From positions 1 through 14,416 of the forward strand of contig CAIVVS010000297.1 of assembly GCA_903909415.1 (NCBI GenBank): 14,416 bases of DNA, read 5' to 3'. Below the pieces are notes generated by a model that ran no database searches, was not told the origin of the DNA, and saw only the letters and a list, made by a program, of their open reading frames with translations. The first letter of the stretch is position 1, and each line of letters starts with the position of its first letter. This DNA is from an uncultured Pseudomonadota bacterium (GTDB lineage Bacteria > Pseudomonadota > Gammaproteobacteria > Burkholderiales > SG8-39). Of this stretch, positions 1-8,600 are shown one piece after another. The position numbers and the translations under genes were made by a program.

Positions 1-456
1 AACCAGCACGTGCTGGGCTACACCCTGCTGAACGATTTCTCGGCGCGCGACACCCAGCGCGGCGAGATGGCGATCAGCACCGGCCCGTTCAAGGGCAAGG
101 ACTTCGCCTGGGGCCTGGGCCCGTGGATCGTCACCCTGGACGAACTGGGCGACCCGGCGACGCTGAAGATGAGCGTGCGCATCAACGGCGAGACCTGGGC
201 GGAGTCCACGCCCGGCGAGATGCAGTGGTCCTTCCCGGAAGTGGTCGCTTACACGTCGCAGGACGAGACGCTGAACATCGGCGACGTGATCGGCTCGGGC
301 ACGGTCAACCGGGGCTGCGGCTTCGAGATCGACCGCTGGGTGAAGCCGGGCGACACGGTGGAGCTGGTGGCCGACCGCATCGGCGTGCTGCGCAACCGCA
401 TCGCGCTCAAGTCCACCGAACCCAAGGTGGCGTGGCGCCGGCCGAAGAAGGCCTGA
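1..456 (+). CDS. Fumarylacetoacetate hydrolase (FAH) family protein, C-terminal part
   Basis: The gene enters from the left edge and ends at TGA 454-456, so only the last 151 residues are visible. They match the C-terminal catalytic fold of the FAH family, which hydrolyses or hydrates C-C bonds of acyl-pyruvate-like or 2-keto-pentenoate-like acids in aromatic-compound breakdown. Visible family features are a GYTLLNDFSARD segment, a KGKDFAWGLGPWIV segment (the substrate-side lysine and 'GPW' turn), an NGE strand, 'IGDVIGSGTVNRGCG', and 'KPGDTVEL...IGVLRNR' near the end. The metal-binding E-x-E motif would lie upstream, outside the window. The gene runs convergently with soxA, with 37 bp between stop codons. 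The substrate cannot be told from this part, and the family name is more certain than any function. Confidence 0.9.
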   Translation, partial: NQHVLGYTLLNDFSARDTQRGEMAISTGPFKGKDFAWGLGPWIVTLDELGDPATLKMSVRINGETWAESTPGEMQWSFPEVVAYTSQDETLNIGDVIGSGTVNRGCGFEIDRWVKPGDTVELVADRIGVLRNRIALKSTEPKVAWRRPKKA

Positions 457-473
457 GCAGGAGCCCGGGGGCG

Positions 474-494
474 GCGCCGGTCCGGAGCCGGCGC
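474..494. terminator. GC-rich hairpin between convergent genes
   Basis: Arms GCGCCGG (474-480) and CCGGCGC (488-494) pair perfectly around a 7-nt loop. An overlapping 12-bp palindrome, GGCGCTAGCGCC, covers the soxA stop codon. The element lies in the 37-bp gap between the FAH stop and the soxA stop, a natural place for a bidirectional terminator. There is no T-tract on either strand, so intrinsic termination is not certain. Confidence 0.4.
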
Positions 495-1354
495 TAGCGC
501 CGCACGCCGGGGGTTTCGATCGCGAGCCCCTCGGCGCGCCAGGCCAGGTAGAGCATCAGGTCGCGCGCCTCGGGCGCGCCGTAGGGCAGCAGTTCGGCCC
601 GCACGCCCGAGAAGCAGCTGCGCAGGCGGCGCTCAAGCGAGCCGGTCGCCTGCCATTCCAGCCGGTAGATCGGGTACGCGTTCGGGTGGCCCTGGCTGAT
701 GGTCTCGGCGTACAGGCGCCGCCCCTGGTTGGCCTCATGGCAGCTCGCGCAGGCCATGTTCATCTGGCCGATGCGCGTGTAGTAGAGCGTGCGCCCGGCC
801 TCGAAGCGCTCGCGCGCCGCGCCGTCGATCGCCACCTTGAGCGGCATGCCGCGCGACTGGTGGCCCACGTAGGACGACAGCGACAGCAGCTCCTCGGATT
901 CGTGGGCCGGCACCGGAGCCTGCTGCCGCTCGCCGCGGCACTGGCGCACGCGGTCCTCGACCGACAGCAGCCTGCCGGAAGCGGCGTCGATCACCGGATA
1001 GCGCGCGGCCACGCCCTTCATGGACACGCGCGCCTCGCCATGGCAGCCGGCGCAGGACTGGCCAGCCTTGCCCGCGGGCGCGGACCAGAGCCTGCCGCCG
1101 CGCTCGACCCAGAGCATCGCCGGGTTGGAGAAGTCGTCGGCCTGTTGCGCGCGGATGCGGTCGCCGGCATAGCTCGCGCCGGAACGCAGCTTGTCCAAGG
1201 GGATCGCGCGCTCCTGCGCGCCCAGCCCACCCGCCGCCGTGGCCAGCAAGGCGGCGAGCGGCACGGCCAGCCACGCCACCGACCGGAAGGCCGGAGCCAC
1301 CGGGTCAGCCCGTGACGACCAGCGCCTGGCGCGCGTCGCCGCGCTCGCCGGCAT
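494..1354 (-). CDS. soxA: Sulfur-oxidation dihaem cytochrome c SoxA
   Basis: SoxA pairs with SoxX in the periplasm. Together they oxidatively couple thiosulfate (or a similar sulfane substrate) to the cysteine of SoxY, passing electrons to cytochrome c. The 286-residue reading has two haem-binding motifs, CAGCH (101-105) and CASCH (202-206). Two further cysteines fit the family's distal haem ligands: C139 and C247. C247, in CFSGVRAE, is at the place of the cysteine persulfide that is the active site in known SoxA. The C-terminus (AWRAEGLAIETPGVR) is family-typical. A hydrophobic stretch at about 26-45 followed by AQ fits a Sec signal peptide. The ATG at 1354 overlaps soxZ by 50 nt. A GTG at 1300, 4 nt after the soxZ stop, would give 268 residues with a tighter signal peptide. 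Neither has a strong ribosome site. This is the last gene of the operon, and no soxB follows. Confidence 0.93.
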   Translation of the reverse strand: MPASAATRARRWSSRADPVAPAFRSVAWLAVPLAALLATAAGGLGAQERAIPLDKLRSGASYAGDRIRAQQADDFSNPAMLWVERGGRLWSAPAGKAGQSCAGCHGEARVSMKGVAARYPVIDAASGRLLSVEDRVRQCRGERQQAPVPAHESEELLSLSSYVGHQSRGMPLKVAIDGAARERFEAGRTLYYTRIGQMNMACASCHEANQGRRLYAETISQGHPNAYPIYRLEWQATGSLERRLRSCFSGVRAELLPYGAPEARDLMLYLAWRAEGLAIETPGVRR

Positions 1355-1628
1355 CGTCCACCCAGGAGAACGCCAGCTCGCCGCTGTCCTGCGCGACCAG
1401 GTGGAAGAGGAAGTACGGGTTGGCCGAGATGCCGGAGGACAACTCCACCTTCAGCACCTCGACGCCGTTGTAGCGGCACTCCAGCGTGCGCAGCACGTTG
1501 CGCGGGATGAAGCGCCCGACGTCGTCCTGCCGGAAGCCGGTCTCCATGCCGTGCTGGATCAGCACCCGGACCTCGATCACCTCGCCGCGGCGCGCCTGCC
1601 CTGGAACCTGGATGCGGGAATTGGCCAT
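1305..1628 (-). CDS. soxZ: Sulfur carrier subunit SoxZ
   Basis: SoxZ is the small beta-sandwich partner of SoxY. The SoxYZ heterodimer carries the sulfur intermediate between Sox enzymes in the periplasm. The 107 residues show family hallmarks: 'RRGEVIEVRVLIQHGMETG' (usually HPMETG, here HG), a FIPRN turn, 'SGISANPYFLFHL' and 'SGELAFSWVDDAG'. It has no signal peptide. This is normal, because SoxZ is exported in complex with Tat-borne SoxY. A cysteine at position 51 (LECRYNG) is not part of the known carrier mechanism. The ATG lies 2 nt after the soxY stop, so translation is probably coupled. Length and motifs agree with SoxZ, and I see no alternative assignment. Confidence 0.95.
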   Translation of the reverse strand: MANSRIQVPGQARRGEVIEVRVLIQHGMETGFRQDDVGRFIPRNVLRTLECRYNGVEVLKVELSSGISANPYFLFHLVAQDSGELAFSWVDDAGERGDARQALVVTG

Positions 1629-1630
1629 GC

Positions 1631-2107
1631 TCAGCTCGCGTCCACGCAGGCCGACAGGGTGACGATCACCTCGGCCACGTCGTACCAGAAGGTCCCGTCC
1701 GACATCTGCGCCAGCGCCGTCACCTTCTGGCTGCCCGCCAGGCGCACGCGCGAGTGGATGTGCGCGCGCCCGTTGCGCGGCGACAGGTGGAAGCTCGCCA
1801 TCTCCTTGACCGGGTTGCGCTCCGACAGCACGTGGATGGCGCGCACGTGGTCGGCCTGGGTCATCGGGCTGTCCACGCTCACGTCCATGTCGACCGAGTT
1901 GCCGTTGTCGGCCAGCACCGGAAACGCGAGGGTCACCCGGCCCCGGCGCAAAGGCGCCCCCTTGGTGTGGGGCAGCACCAGGGAATCGAAGGTACGCAGC
2001 TGCGCGCGCGACAGCGACGGCCAGACCGCCAGCACGGTGGCGGCGCCGGCCATGCCGATCACGCGGCGGCGACCCCGGTCCACGCGGGCAATCCTGCCGG
2101 GATTCAT
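1631..2107 (-). CDS. soxY: Sulfur carrier subunit SoxY, atypical C-terminus
   Basis: SoxY bears the C-terminal swinging-arm cysteine to which sulfur intermediates are attached during Sox metabolism. The 158 residues begin with a Tat-like signal (GRRRVIGMAGAATVLA, about 12-27, cleavage after SRA). A SoxY-type immunoglobulin-like domain follows (about 37-150), with 'LPHTKGAPL', 'HVRAIHVLSERNP', 'TRVRLAGSQKV-like' strands and 'MSDGTFWYDVAEVIVTL'. The last cysteine is C154, in the ending LSACVDAS. Canonical SoxY ends in GGCGG, so the flexible glycine arm is missing here and the cysteine is fifth from the end. I chose the ATG at 2107 because it forms an ATGA overlap with the soxX stop. The frame stays open upstream, but that part reads as shadow sequence. 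Confidence 0.92.
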   Translation of the reverse strand: MNPGRIARVDRGRRRVIGMAGAATVLAVWPSLSRAQLRTFDSLVLPHTKGAPLRRGRVTLAFPVLADNGNSVDMDVSVDSPMTQADHVRAIHVLSERNPVKEMASFHLSPRNGRAHIHSRVRLAGSQKVTALAQMSDGTFWYDVAEVIVTLSACVDAS

Positions 2108-2556
2108 TTGAGGGTCATCAACCATGCGATCACGTCTTCCACTTCCTGGGCCGTCAGCACCGGCTTGCCGGCCTGGGCCTGCGCCACCCGGTTCAGCCCG
2201 GTGGTGCGATGGTAGGGCGGCATCACGCTGTCCGGATTGAGCAACGAGGAGTCGACCAGCCGCGCACGCGCCCGGCCCGGCGTGAGCCAAGCGCCGCTGC
2301 CGGCCAGCGGCGGCCCGATGTCGCCCGCAAAGGGCTCACCGGGTATCGCATGGCACAGCACGCAGGCGCCGCGGTCACGGCTGACCGCCACCGCGCGGCC
2401 CCGTGCCGCATCGCCCGGCTGGGCGGTGAGCGGCGCGGAAATCTCCCCGCCTCCCGGCAGAGGCGTAGCCGGCACCGCGCAGCCCGCCACCGTAATCACG
2501 GTGGCGGACATTGCAGCGAAGACCCTTGCCGCCCTTGCCGGGCTTCGTACGCTCAA
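2104..2556 (-). CDS. soxX: Sulfur-oxidation monohaem cytochrome c SoxX, predicted lipoprotein
   Basis: SoxX is the monohaem partner of SoxA. With a TTG start at 2556 it has 150 residues: a positively charged n-region ([11 protein letters not shown]), a hydrophobic core and a lipobox VAGC with C26. The haem motif CVLCH is at 65-69, and M112 in SVMPPYHR is the likely distal ligand. 'GDIGPPLAG' and the final 'QEVEDVIAWLMTLK' helix are typical. An ATG at 2511 would leave only ten residues before the lipobox cysteine and no positive charge. The TTG start is therefore preferred on signal-peptide grounds, although the ATG has AAGGG about 11 nt upstream. The TTG overlaps the TGA of the molybdopterin-subunit gene as TTGA, joining the sox genes to the hydroxylase genes in one operon. 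Confidence 0.9.
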   Translation of the reverse strand: MSVRSPARAARVFAAMSATVITVAGCAVPATPLPGGGEISAPLTAQPGDAARGRAVAVSRDRGACVLCHAIPGEPFAGDIGPPLAGSGAWLTPGRARARLVDSSLLNPDSVMPPYHRTTGLNRVAQAQAGKPVLTAQEVEDVIAWLMTLK

Positions 2557-4760
2557 GCCTTGACGAGGGTGTAGCCGCTGTTCTTCAGCGGCAGCGAGCG
2601 GATGCGCTTGCCCGTGGCCGCGAAGATGGCGTTGCCCAGCGCCGGCGCGAGCGGCGCCTGCGCCGGCTCGCCCACGCCGCCCCAGAAACCGCCCGTGGGC
2701 GCGATCACCGTCTCGATCTTCGGCACCTCGTTCAGCCGCATCATGCGGTAGTCGTGGAAGTTGGACTGCTCGATGCGGCCTTCCTTGACCGTGTTCTCGC
2801 CCCACATGATGGCGGTCAGCCCGTGGATCACGCTGCCCTGCAGCTGGGCGTTGATGTTGTCGGGGTTGACCACGTAGCCGCAGTCGATGCCGATCACGAC
2901 GCGATGGATCTTGATCTCCATCTTGTCGTTCACCGACACCTCCACGACCGCGGCGGTGTAGCTGCCGTAGCCCTCGGTCTCGGCCACGCCGCGGAAAACG
3001 CCGCGCGGCAGGGGCTTGCCCCAGCCGGCCGCCTTGGCGACCGCCTCGAGGATGCCCAGGTCACGGGGCGACTTCTGCAGCATCGCCTTGCGGAACTCCA
3101 CCGGGTCCTTGCCCGCGGCATGCGCCATCTCGTCGACGAAGCACTCGCGCACGAACGGGTTCTGCGAGTGTCCCACCGTGCGCCAGAAACCGACCGGCAC
3201 GTGCGGGTTGCGCTGCGCGTACTCGACCAGCGAGTTGGGCACCGAGTACGGGTGATCGCCGAAGCAGGCCACGGCCTGCGGGTCGACGCCGTCCTTGAGC
3301 GGCAGCTTGAGCAGGGTCGCGATGATGGACGGCGCGGCCACCTTCGTGTGCCAGGCGTTGACGTTGCCGGCAGCGTCCAGGCCGCCCGTCATCTTCACCA
3401 GGCTGGCCGGGCGGTAGAAGTCATGCTGCGTGTCCTCCTCGCGGCTCCACAGCAGCTTGACCGGCGTGCCTTCCATGGCCTTGGCCACCAGGGTCGCCTG
3501 GCGCACCCAGTCCTGCGAGCCACCGCGCCGGCCGAGGCCGCCACCGAGCTGCATCGGGTGCACGTAGACGTTCTCCTGCGGCACGCCCGCGGTCGCCGCC
3601 GCGTTGGCCAGCGTGGCTTCCATGTTCTGCGTGGAGGTCCACACGTCGACGCGGCCGTCCTTGATCAGCACGGTGGCGCCCATGGGCTCCATGGTGGCGT
3701 GCGCCAGGTAGGGGGTGAAGTACTCGCCCTCGACCTTCTTGGCCGCCGTGTTGAGCGCGGCCATCGTGTCGCCGTCGCGGCGGGCGGTCGCGATCTGCTC
3801 GTTCGACGCGAGGCCGGCCTTGAAGAACTCCATGATGCTGCCGCTGGACACGGTGCCGTTGCCGCGCACGTCCCAGTCGATGGCGACGTCCTTGAGCGCT
3901 TCCTTGGCGCGCCACCAGTTGTCGGCGACCACCGCCACGAAGCCGCCCTGCTGGCCCTCGCCGGTGACGACCTTGATGATGCCGCGACGGCCGGTGATCC
4001 TGCTGGCGTCATGCGACTTGACCGTGCCGCCGAACACCGGGCAGGAGGTGACCGCGGCGTAGAGCATGCCGGGCAGCTGCGCGTCGATGCCGTAGCGCTG
4101 GCGCCCGAACACGGTGTCGGCGATGTCCACGCGCTTGATCGACTTGCCGGCGATCTTCCAGTTCTTCGGGTCCTTCAGCACAACGTCCTTGGGCGGCGTC
4201 ATCTTCGCCGCGTCGTTGGCGAGGCTGCCGAAGGAGGCCTTGCGCTTGCTCGCCGCGTGGGTCACCACGCTGTTGGCGGCAACGCACTCGGACGCCGGCA
4301 CGTTCCACTTCTGCGCGGCCGCGGCGACGAGCATCTCGCGCGCGTTCGCGCCGGCCTTGCGCAGGTACTCCTGCGAGTTGCGGATGGTGCGGCTGCCGAC
4401 GGCCGCCATGTCACCCCACAGGCGCTTGCGGCGAACGTTGTCGTTGGCCTGGACGTACTCGATGCGGACCTTCTTCCAGTCCACTTCCAGTTCCTCGGCG
4501 ACCAGCTGCGCGGCCGAGGTCTTGCTTCCCTGGCCCATTTCGGAGCGGGCGTACATGATGACCACGGTGTCGTCCGGGCGCACCTGCACCCAGGCGTTGA
4601 TCTCGGCGGCCTTGTCGGCCCCCTGCTGGGACATCGCGCCCGGCACGTAGGCCGCGACGGTGAGGCCGCCGCCGACCACGGCGGAGTCCTTCATGAACTT
4701 GCGGCGCGAGGGCGACTTGGGTGCCATGCGCAGGGCCTGGGCGGTTTTCTTGATGGTCAT
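2553..4760 (-). CDS. Tat-exported xanthine dehydrogenase family molybdopterin-binding subunit (IorB-like)
   Basis: This is the large catalytic subunit of a molybdenum hydroxylase related to isoquinoline 1-oxidoreductase IorB and periplasmic aldehyde dehydrogenases. Such enzymes oxidise an aldehyde or N-heterocycle with water and pass electrons through the [2Fe-2S] subunit. The 735 residues begin with a strong Tat motif (SRRKFMK) and hydrophobic segment, so the enzyme is periplasmic. Cofactor-region motifs follow: '[14 protein letters not shown]', 'GGGLGRRGG' (L409 where the family usually has F), '[17 protein letters not shown]', '[16 protein letters not shown]' and '[19 protein letters not shown]'. 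E698 is at the place of the catalytic glutamate. I chose the ATG at 4760 for the GAGGGGGAA stretch upstream and the 13-nt gap from the preceding gene. The substrate is unknown. The usual multihaem cytochrome subunit of IorAB-type enzymes is absent; soxX follows instead. Confidence 0.9.
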   Translation of the reverse strand: MTIKKTAQALRMAPKSPSRRKFMKDSAVVGGGLTVAAYVPGAMSQQGADKAAEINAWVQVRPDDTVVIMYARSEMGQGSKTSAAQLVAEELEVDWKKVRIEYVQANDNVRRKRLWGDMAAVGSRTIRNSQEYLRKAGANAREMLVAAAAQKWNVPASECVAANSVVTHAASKRKASFGSLANDAAKMTPPKDVVLKDPKNWKIAGKSIKRVDIADTVFGRQRYGIDAQLPGMLYAAVTSCPVFGGTVKSHDASRITGRRGIIKVVTGEGQQGGFVAVVADNWWRAKEALKDVAIDWDVRGNGTVSSGSIMEFFKAGLASNEQIATARRDGDTMAALNTAAKKVEGEYFTPYLAHATMEPMGATVLIKDGRVDVWTSTQNMEATLANAAATAGVPQENVYVHPMQLGGGLGRRGGSQDWVRQATLVAKAMEGTPVKLLWSREEDTQHDFYRPASLVKMTGGLDAAGNVNAWHTKVAAPSIIATLLKLPLKDGVDPQAVACFGDHPYSVPNSLVEYAQRNPHVPVGFWRTVGHSQNPFVRECFVDEMAHAAGKDPVEFRKAMLQKSPRDLGILEAVAKAAGWGKPLPRGVFRGVAETEGYGSYTAAVVEVSVNDKMEIKIHRVVIGIDCGYVVNPDNINAQLQGSVIHGLTAIMWGENTVKEGRIEQSNFHDYRMMRLNEVPKIETVIAPTGGFWGGVGEPAQAPLAPALGNAIFAATGKRIRSLPLKNSGYTLVKA

Positions 4761-4773
4761 GGTCGTTTCCCCC

Positions 4774-5253
4774 TCAGGCTTTCTTCGCCGCGGCGGCGCC
4801 GCCGGACATGGACTTGGCTGCGGCATGGATAGCCGTGCGGATGCGCACGTAGGTGCCGCAGCGGCAGATGTTGTTCATGGCCGCGTCGATGTCGGCGTCG
4901 GTCGGCTTGGGGTTGCGCTTGAGCAGCGACACCGCGACCAGGATCTGGCCGCCCTGGCAGTAGCCGCACTGCGGCACTTCATGGTCGATCCAGGCCTTCT
5001 GCACCGGGTGCGGGCGTCCGCCCTGCGCCAGGCCTTCGATGGTCACGACCTTCTTGCCGACGGCCGAGGAAACCGGGTACTGGCAGGAGCGCACCGGCTC
5101 GCCGTCCAGGTGCACCGTGCACGAACCGCACTGGGCCACGCCGCAGCCGAACTTGGGTCCCTTGACGTCGAGCACGTCGCGCAGGGCCCAGAGCAAGGGC
5201 ATTTCGGGTTCGACATCGAGCTCGCGGGCCCGGCCATTGACGTTGAGTTTCAT
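4774..5253 (-). CDS. [2Fe-2S]-binding subunit of molybdenum hydroxylase (IorA-like)
   Basis: This is the small iron-sulfur subunit that relays electrons from the molybdopterin site. The 159 residues hold the two expected clusters. A plant-ferredoxin-type site uses C37, C42, C45 and C57 ([17 protein letters not shown]). A C-terminal helical-bundle site uses C96, C99, C130 and C132 (CGYCQGGQ and NNICRCGTY). It has no signal peptide. Proteins of this type are carried out together with the Tat-signalled large subunit (family knowledge). The start at 5253 is well supported by a perfect AGGAGG (5260-5265 on this strand) 6 nt upstream, although the frame stays open to 5421. This is the first gene of the operon, and its stop is 13 nt before the large-subunit start. 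An alanine-rich tail (GGAAAAKKA) closes the protein. Confidence 0.92.
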   Translation of the reverse strand: MKLNVNGRARELDVEPEMPLLWALRDVLDVKGPKFGCGVAQCGSCTVHLDGEPVRSCQYPVSSAVGKKVVTIEGLAQGGRPHPVQKAWIDHEVPQCGYCQGGQILVAVSLLKRNPKPTDADIDAAMNNICRCGTYVRIRTAIHAAAKSMSGGAAAAKKA

Positions 5254-5275
5254 CGACTGCCTCCTGGATGTTCTG

Positions 5276-5281
5276 TTTATA
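5276..5281 (-). promoter_or_regulatory. Possible -10 box for the iorAB-soxXYZA operon
   Basis: On the minus strand TATAAA lies 22 nt before the ATG, just upstream of the AGGAGG site. No good -35 hexamer is seen 16-18 bp further upstream, so the promoter may need an activator. The A/T-rich box stands out against the GC-rich surroundings. Confidence 0.35.
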
Positions 5282-5542
5282 CGTAGTTGGTGTTGACGGC
5301 GTATCCGGCCGTGCCGGAAGCTGCGGTGCCGAACGCGTCCTTGCTCCGGCGCCTGCAACCGAGTGCGAGAAGGGTGGGACAAAAACGATTGCAGCGCGGT
5401 GGCGAAGCCTATTCCTCGCACGTGCGGGGGTCAAGCAAACCGGGCCCGGAAACCGCGCCGGAAGCCCCCGCGCACGGATAGGGTGCACGGAAGACAAGGC
5501 AGCGCGGTCTATCCACGCCCAAGGGTCTGCCCGGCGCACCGA

Positions 5543-5548
5543 TACAAT
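5543..5548 (+). promoter_or_regulatory. Possible -10 box for uvrA
   Basis: TACAAT matches the sigma-70 -10 consensus at five of six bases and would start transcription near 5555, about 75 nt before the uvrA ATG. No recognisable -35 lies 16-18 bp upstream. It is supported mainly by contrast with the local GC-rich sequence. Confidence 0.35.
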
Positions 5549-5629
5549 AGCCGCCGCAGGCCGACAGACTGACCACCGATCCCGCCCCGGGAGTGGACTT
5601 CACCCGAGCCGCCCGGAACCCGATCGCGT

Positions 5630-8600
5630 ATGAACCACCCCGTGCCGTTCCCGCAGGAAGTCGACACCCCGCGCCCCGAAGACAGCATCCGCATCCGCGG
5701 GGCTCGCCAGAACAACCTCAAGAACCTGAGCCTGGACATCCCCGCCGGCCAGCTGGTGGTGGTCACCGGCGTGTCAGGTTCCGGCAAGAGTTCCCTGGTG
5801 TTCGACACCCTGTACGCCGAGGGCCAGCGGCGCTACGTCGAGACCTTCAGCCCGTACGCGCGCCAGTTCCTGGACCGCATGGACAAGCCGCAGGTGGACG
5901 CCATCGAGGGCATCCCGCCGGCGATCGCGATCGACCAGACCAACCCGGTGCGCACCTCGCGCTCCACGGTCGGCACCATGACCGAGCTGAACGACCACCT
6001 CAAGCTGCTGTTCGCGCGCGCCGCCAGCCTGCACTGCCGCGCCTGCGCGCAGCCGGTGCGGCGCGATTCGCCCGAGGCCATCGTCGAGGCGCTGTTCGCC
6101 CGCGCCGCGCAGGCCGGCGACCCGCGGCTGGTCATCACTTTCCCGGTCCCCGTCCCGGAGAACTTCAGCGCCGACGAGGTGCTGGCCAGCCTCAAGGCGC
6201 AGGGCTACGACCGCATCCACGCGCGCAGCCACTCGGTGCTGGAAGTGGTGCAGGACCGGTTGCGGCTGGGGGCATCCGGTGCCGCGGCCGGCACCGGATC
6301 CAGTACCGGGTCCACCGCCGAATCGCGCGCCCGCGTCGCGGAGGCGATCGAGGCGGCGCTGCGCATCGGCCAGGGCCGCGTCAACGTCTACCCGCTCGCG
6401 CAGGACGACAAGGGCGAGTGGCAGCCCGGGCTGCCGTGGCGCTATTCCTCCGGCCTGCATTGCGCCGAGTGCGACATCCATTACGGCAACCCCTCGCCGT
6501 CGCTGTTCTCGTTCAACTCGCCGGTGGGCGCCTGCGAGGTGTGCCGCGGCTTCGGCCGGGTGATCGGCGTGGACTACGGGCTGGTGATCCCGAACGAGCG
6601 CCTGTCGCTGCGCGAGGGCGCGATCAAGCCCTGGCAGACCGAGAGCAACAAGGACTGCCAGCGCGACCTGCTGCGCTGGGCGCCCGAGTTCGGCGTGCGC
6701 CTGGACACGCCTTGGTGCGAGCTGTCCGACACCGAGCGCAAGGTGGTCATCGAGGGCGACCCGGCCTGGAAGGGCAAGTGGAACAAGCAGTGGTACGGCG
6801 TGGCGCGCTTCTTCAAGTGGCTGGAGTCCAAGTCCTACAAGATGCACGTGCGGGTGCTGCTGTCGCGCTACCGCGCCTACACGCCCTGCGAGGCCTGCGG
6901 CGGCGCGCGCCTGAAGAACGAGGCGCTGCTGTGGCGCCTGGGCACGCGTGCGGACGCCGACGCGCAGCTGCCGCCGGCCAAGCGCTTCCTGCCGCTCGGC
7001 TCGACCCATTCGCGCGCGGCGCTGGAGGCCCTGCCCGGCCTCACCGTGCACGACATGATGCTGCTGCCGATCGAGCGCACGCGCGACTTCTTCGGCACCC
7101 TGCAGCTGCCGGCGCCGCTGGACGAGGCGGCCGACCTGCTGCTCACCGAGGTGCGCGCGCGCCTGTCCTACCTGTGCCAGGTGGGCCTGGGCTACCTGAC
7201 GCTGGACCGCCAGTCGCGCACGCTGTCCGGCGGCGAGGTGCAGCGCATCAACCTGACCACGGCGCTGGGCACCTCGCTGGTGAACACCCTGTTCGTGCTG
7301 GACGAACCCTCCATCGGCCTGCACCCGCGCGACATGGGCAAGGTCATCGAGGTGATGAAGAAGCTGCGCGACGCCGGCAACTCGCTGGTGGTGGTGGAAC
7401 ACGACCCGCAGATCATGTTCGCCGCCGACCGGCTGATCGACATGGGCCCCGGCCCGGGCGAGCGCGGCGGCGAGGTGGTGTTCCAGGGCCCCGCGACCGA
7501 GGTGCGCCACACCGGCACGCTGACCGCCGACTACCTCACCGGGCGCAAGCGCGCCGATGCCGGCATCGCGCCGCGCGCGTCCAACCCGCTGGGCCCGAAC
7601 CTGGAGCTGCTGGGCGCCTCCGAACACAACCTGAAGGACATCGACATCCGCTTCCCGCTGAAGCGGCTGGTGTGCATCACCGGCGTGTCCGGCTCGGGCA
7701 AGTCCACGCTGGTGCAGGACGTGCTCTACAGCGCGCTGCGCAAGGACCTGGGCAAGCCCACCGAGACGCCGGGCGCGTTCCGCGAGCTGCGCGGCGCCGA
7801 GCTGATCGAGGACGTGGTGATGGTGGACCAGACCCCCATCGGCAAGACCACGCGCTCCAACCCGGCGAGCTACGTCGGCGCCTTCGACGCGATCCGCAGC
7901 CTGTTCGCGAACGACCCGGTGTCGCGCGAGCGCGGCTACGGCCCGGGCACCTTCAGCTTCAACGCCGGGGCGAACACCAAGAACGCCGGGCGCTGCCCGA
8001 CCTGCGGGGGCAACGGCTTCGAGCATGTCGAGATGCAGTTCCTGTCCGACGTCTACATCCGCTGCCCCGACTGCGACGGCAAGCGCTTCCGCGGCGAGGT
8101 GCTGGAGGTCACGCTGCAGTCGCGGGCGCTGGGCGCGCGCGCCGGCGCGAAGTCGATCGCCGACGTGCTGGACATGACCGTGTCCGAGGCGCTGCAGTTC
8201 TTCGCCGACCGCGGTGACGTGGTCGCGGCGCTGGCGCCGCTGGCCGACGTCGGCCTGGAATACCTGAAGCTCGGCCAGCCGGTGCCCACGCTCTCCGGTG
8301 GCGAGGCCCAGCGCCTCAAGCTTGCCGGCCACCTGGCCGAGGCGGCCAAGGCGCGCTCGCCCGCGCCCTCCATCGGCGTGGGCGGACGCCGGCGCAACAC
8401 CGGCAAGCTGTTCCTGTTCGACGAGCCGACCACCGGCCTGCACTTCGACGACGTCGCCAAGCTGCTCAAGTCCTTCCGCAAGCTGCTCGATTCCGGCCAC
8501 TCGCTGGTGGTGATCGAGCACAACCTGGACGTGATCCGCGCCTGCGACTGGATCATCGAACTCGGCCCCGAGGGCGGCGAGGCCGGCGGCGCGCTGGTCG

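Larger units (their letters stand above)
5254..5629. other. Divergent intergenic region between the iorA-like gene and uvrA
   Basis: This is 376 bp without a convincing gene. The short open frames here lack ribosome sites and family features. The region holds the minus-strand ribosome site and -10 box (5260-5281), a 10-bp perfect palindrome CGCACGTGCG (5417-5426) near the middle, an A-run at about 5382-5386, and a plus-strand TACAAT (5543-5548). No LexA-type CTG-N10-CAG operator stands out, although a UvrA gene starts here. Confidence 0.6.

Noticed and set aside
2511..4832. Open plus-strand frame of 773 residues across the molybdopterin subunit gene
   Set aside because: It is antisense shadow of a well-supported Tat-exported enzyme. 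Composition is repetitive, with no motif and no ribosome site.
5430..5629. LexA (SOS) operator before uvrA
   Set aside because: I looked for CTGT-N8-ACAG-like dyads and saw none, so damage induction cannot be claimed from this sequence.
5593..8217. Second long plus-strand frame inside uvrA
   Set aside because: It is a frame-shifted reading of uvrA with Arg/Gly/Ala-rich composition. All UvrA motifs are in the other frame.
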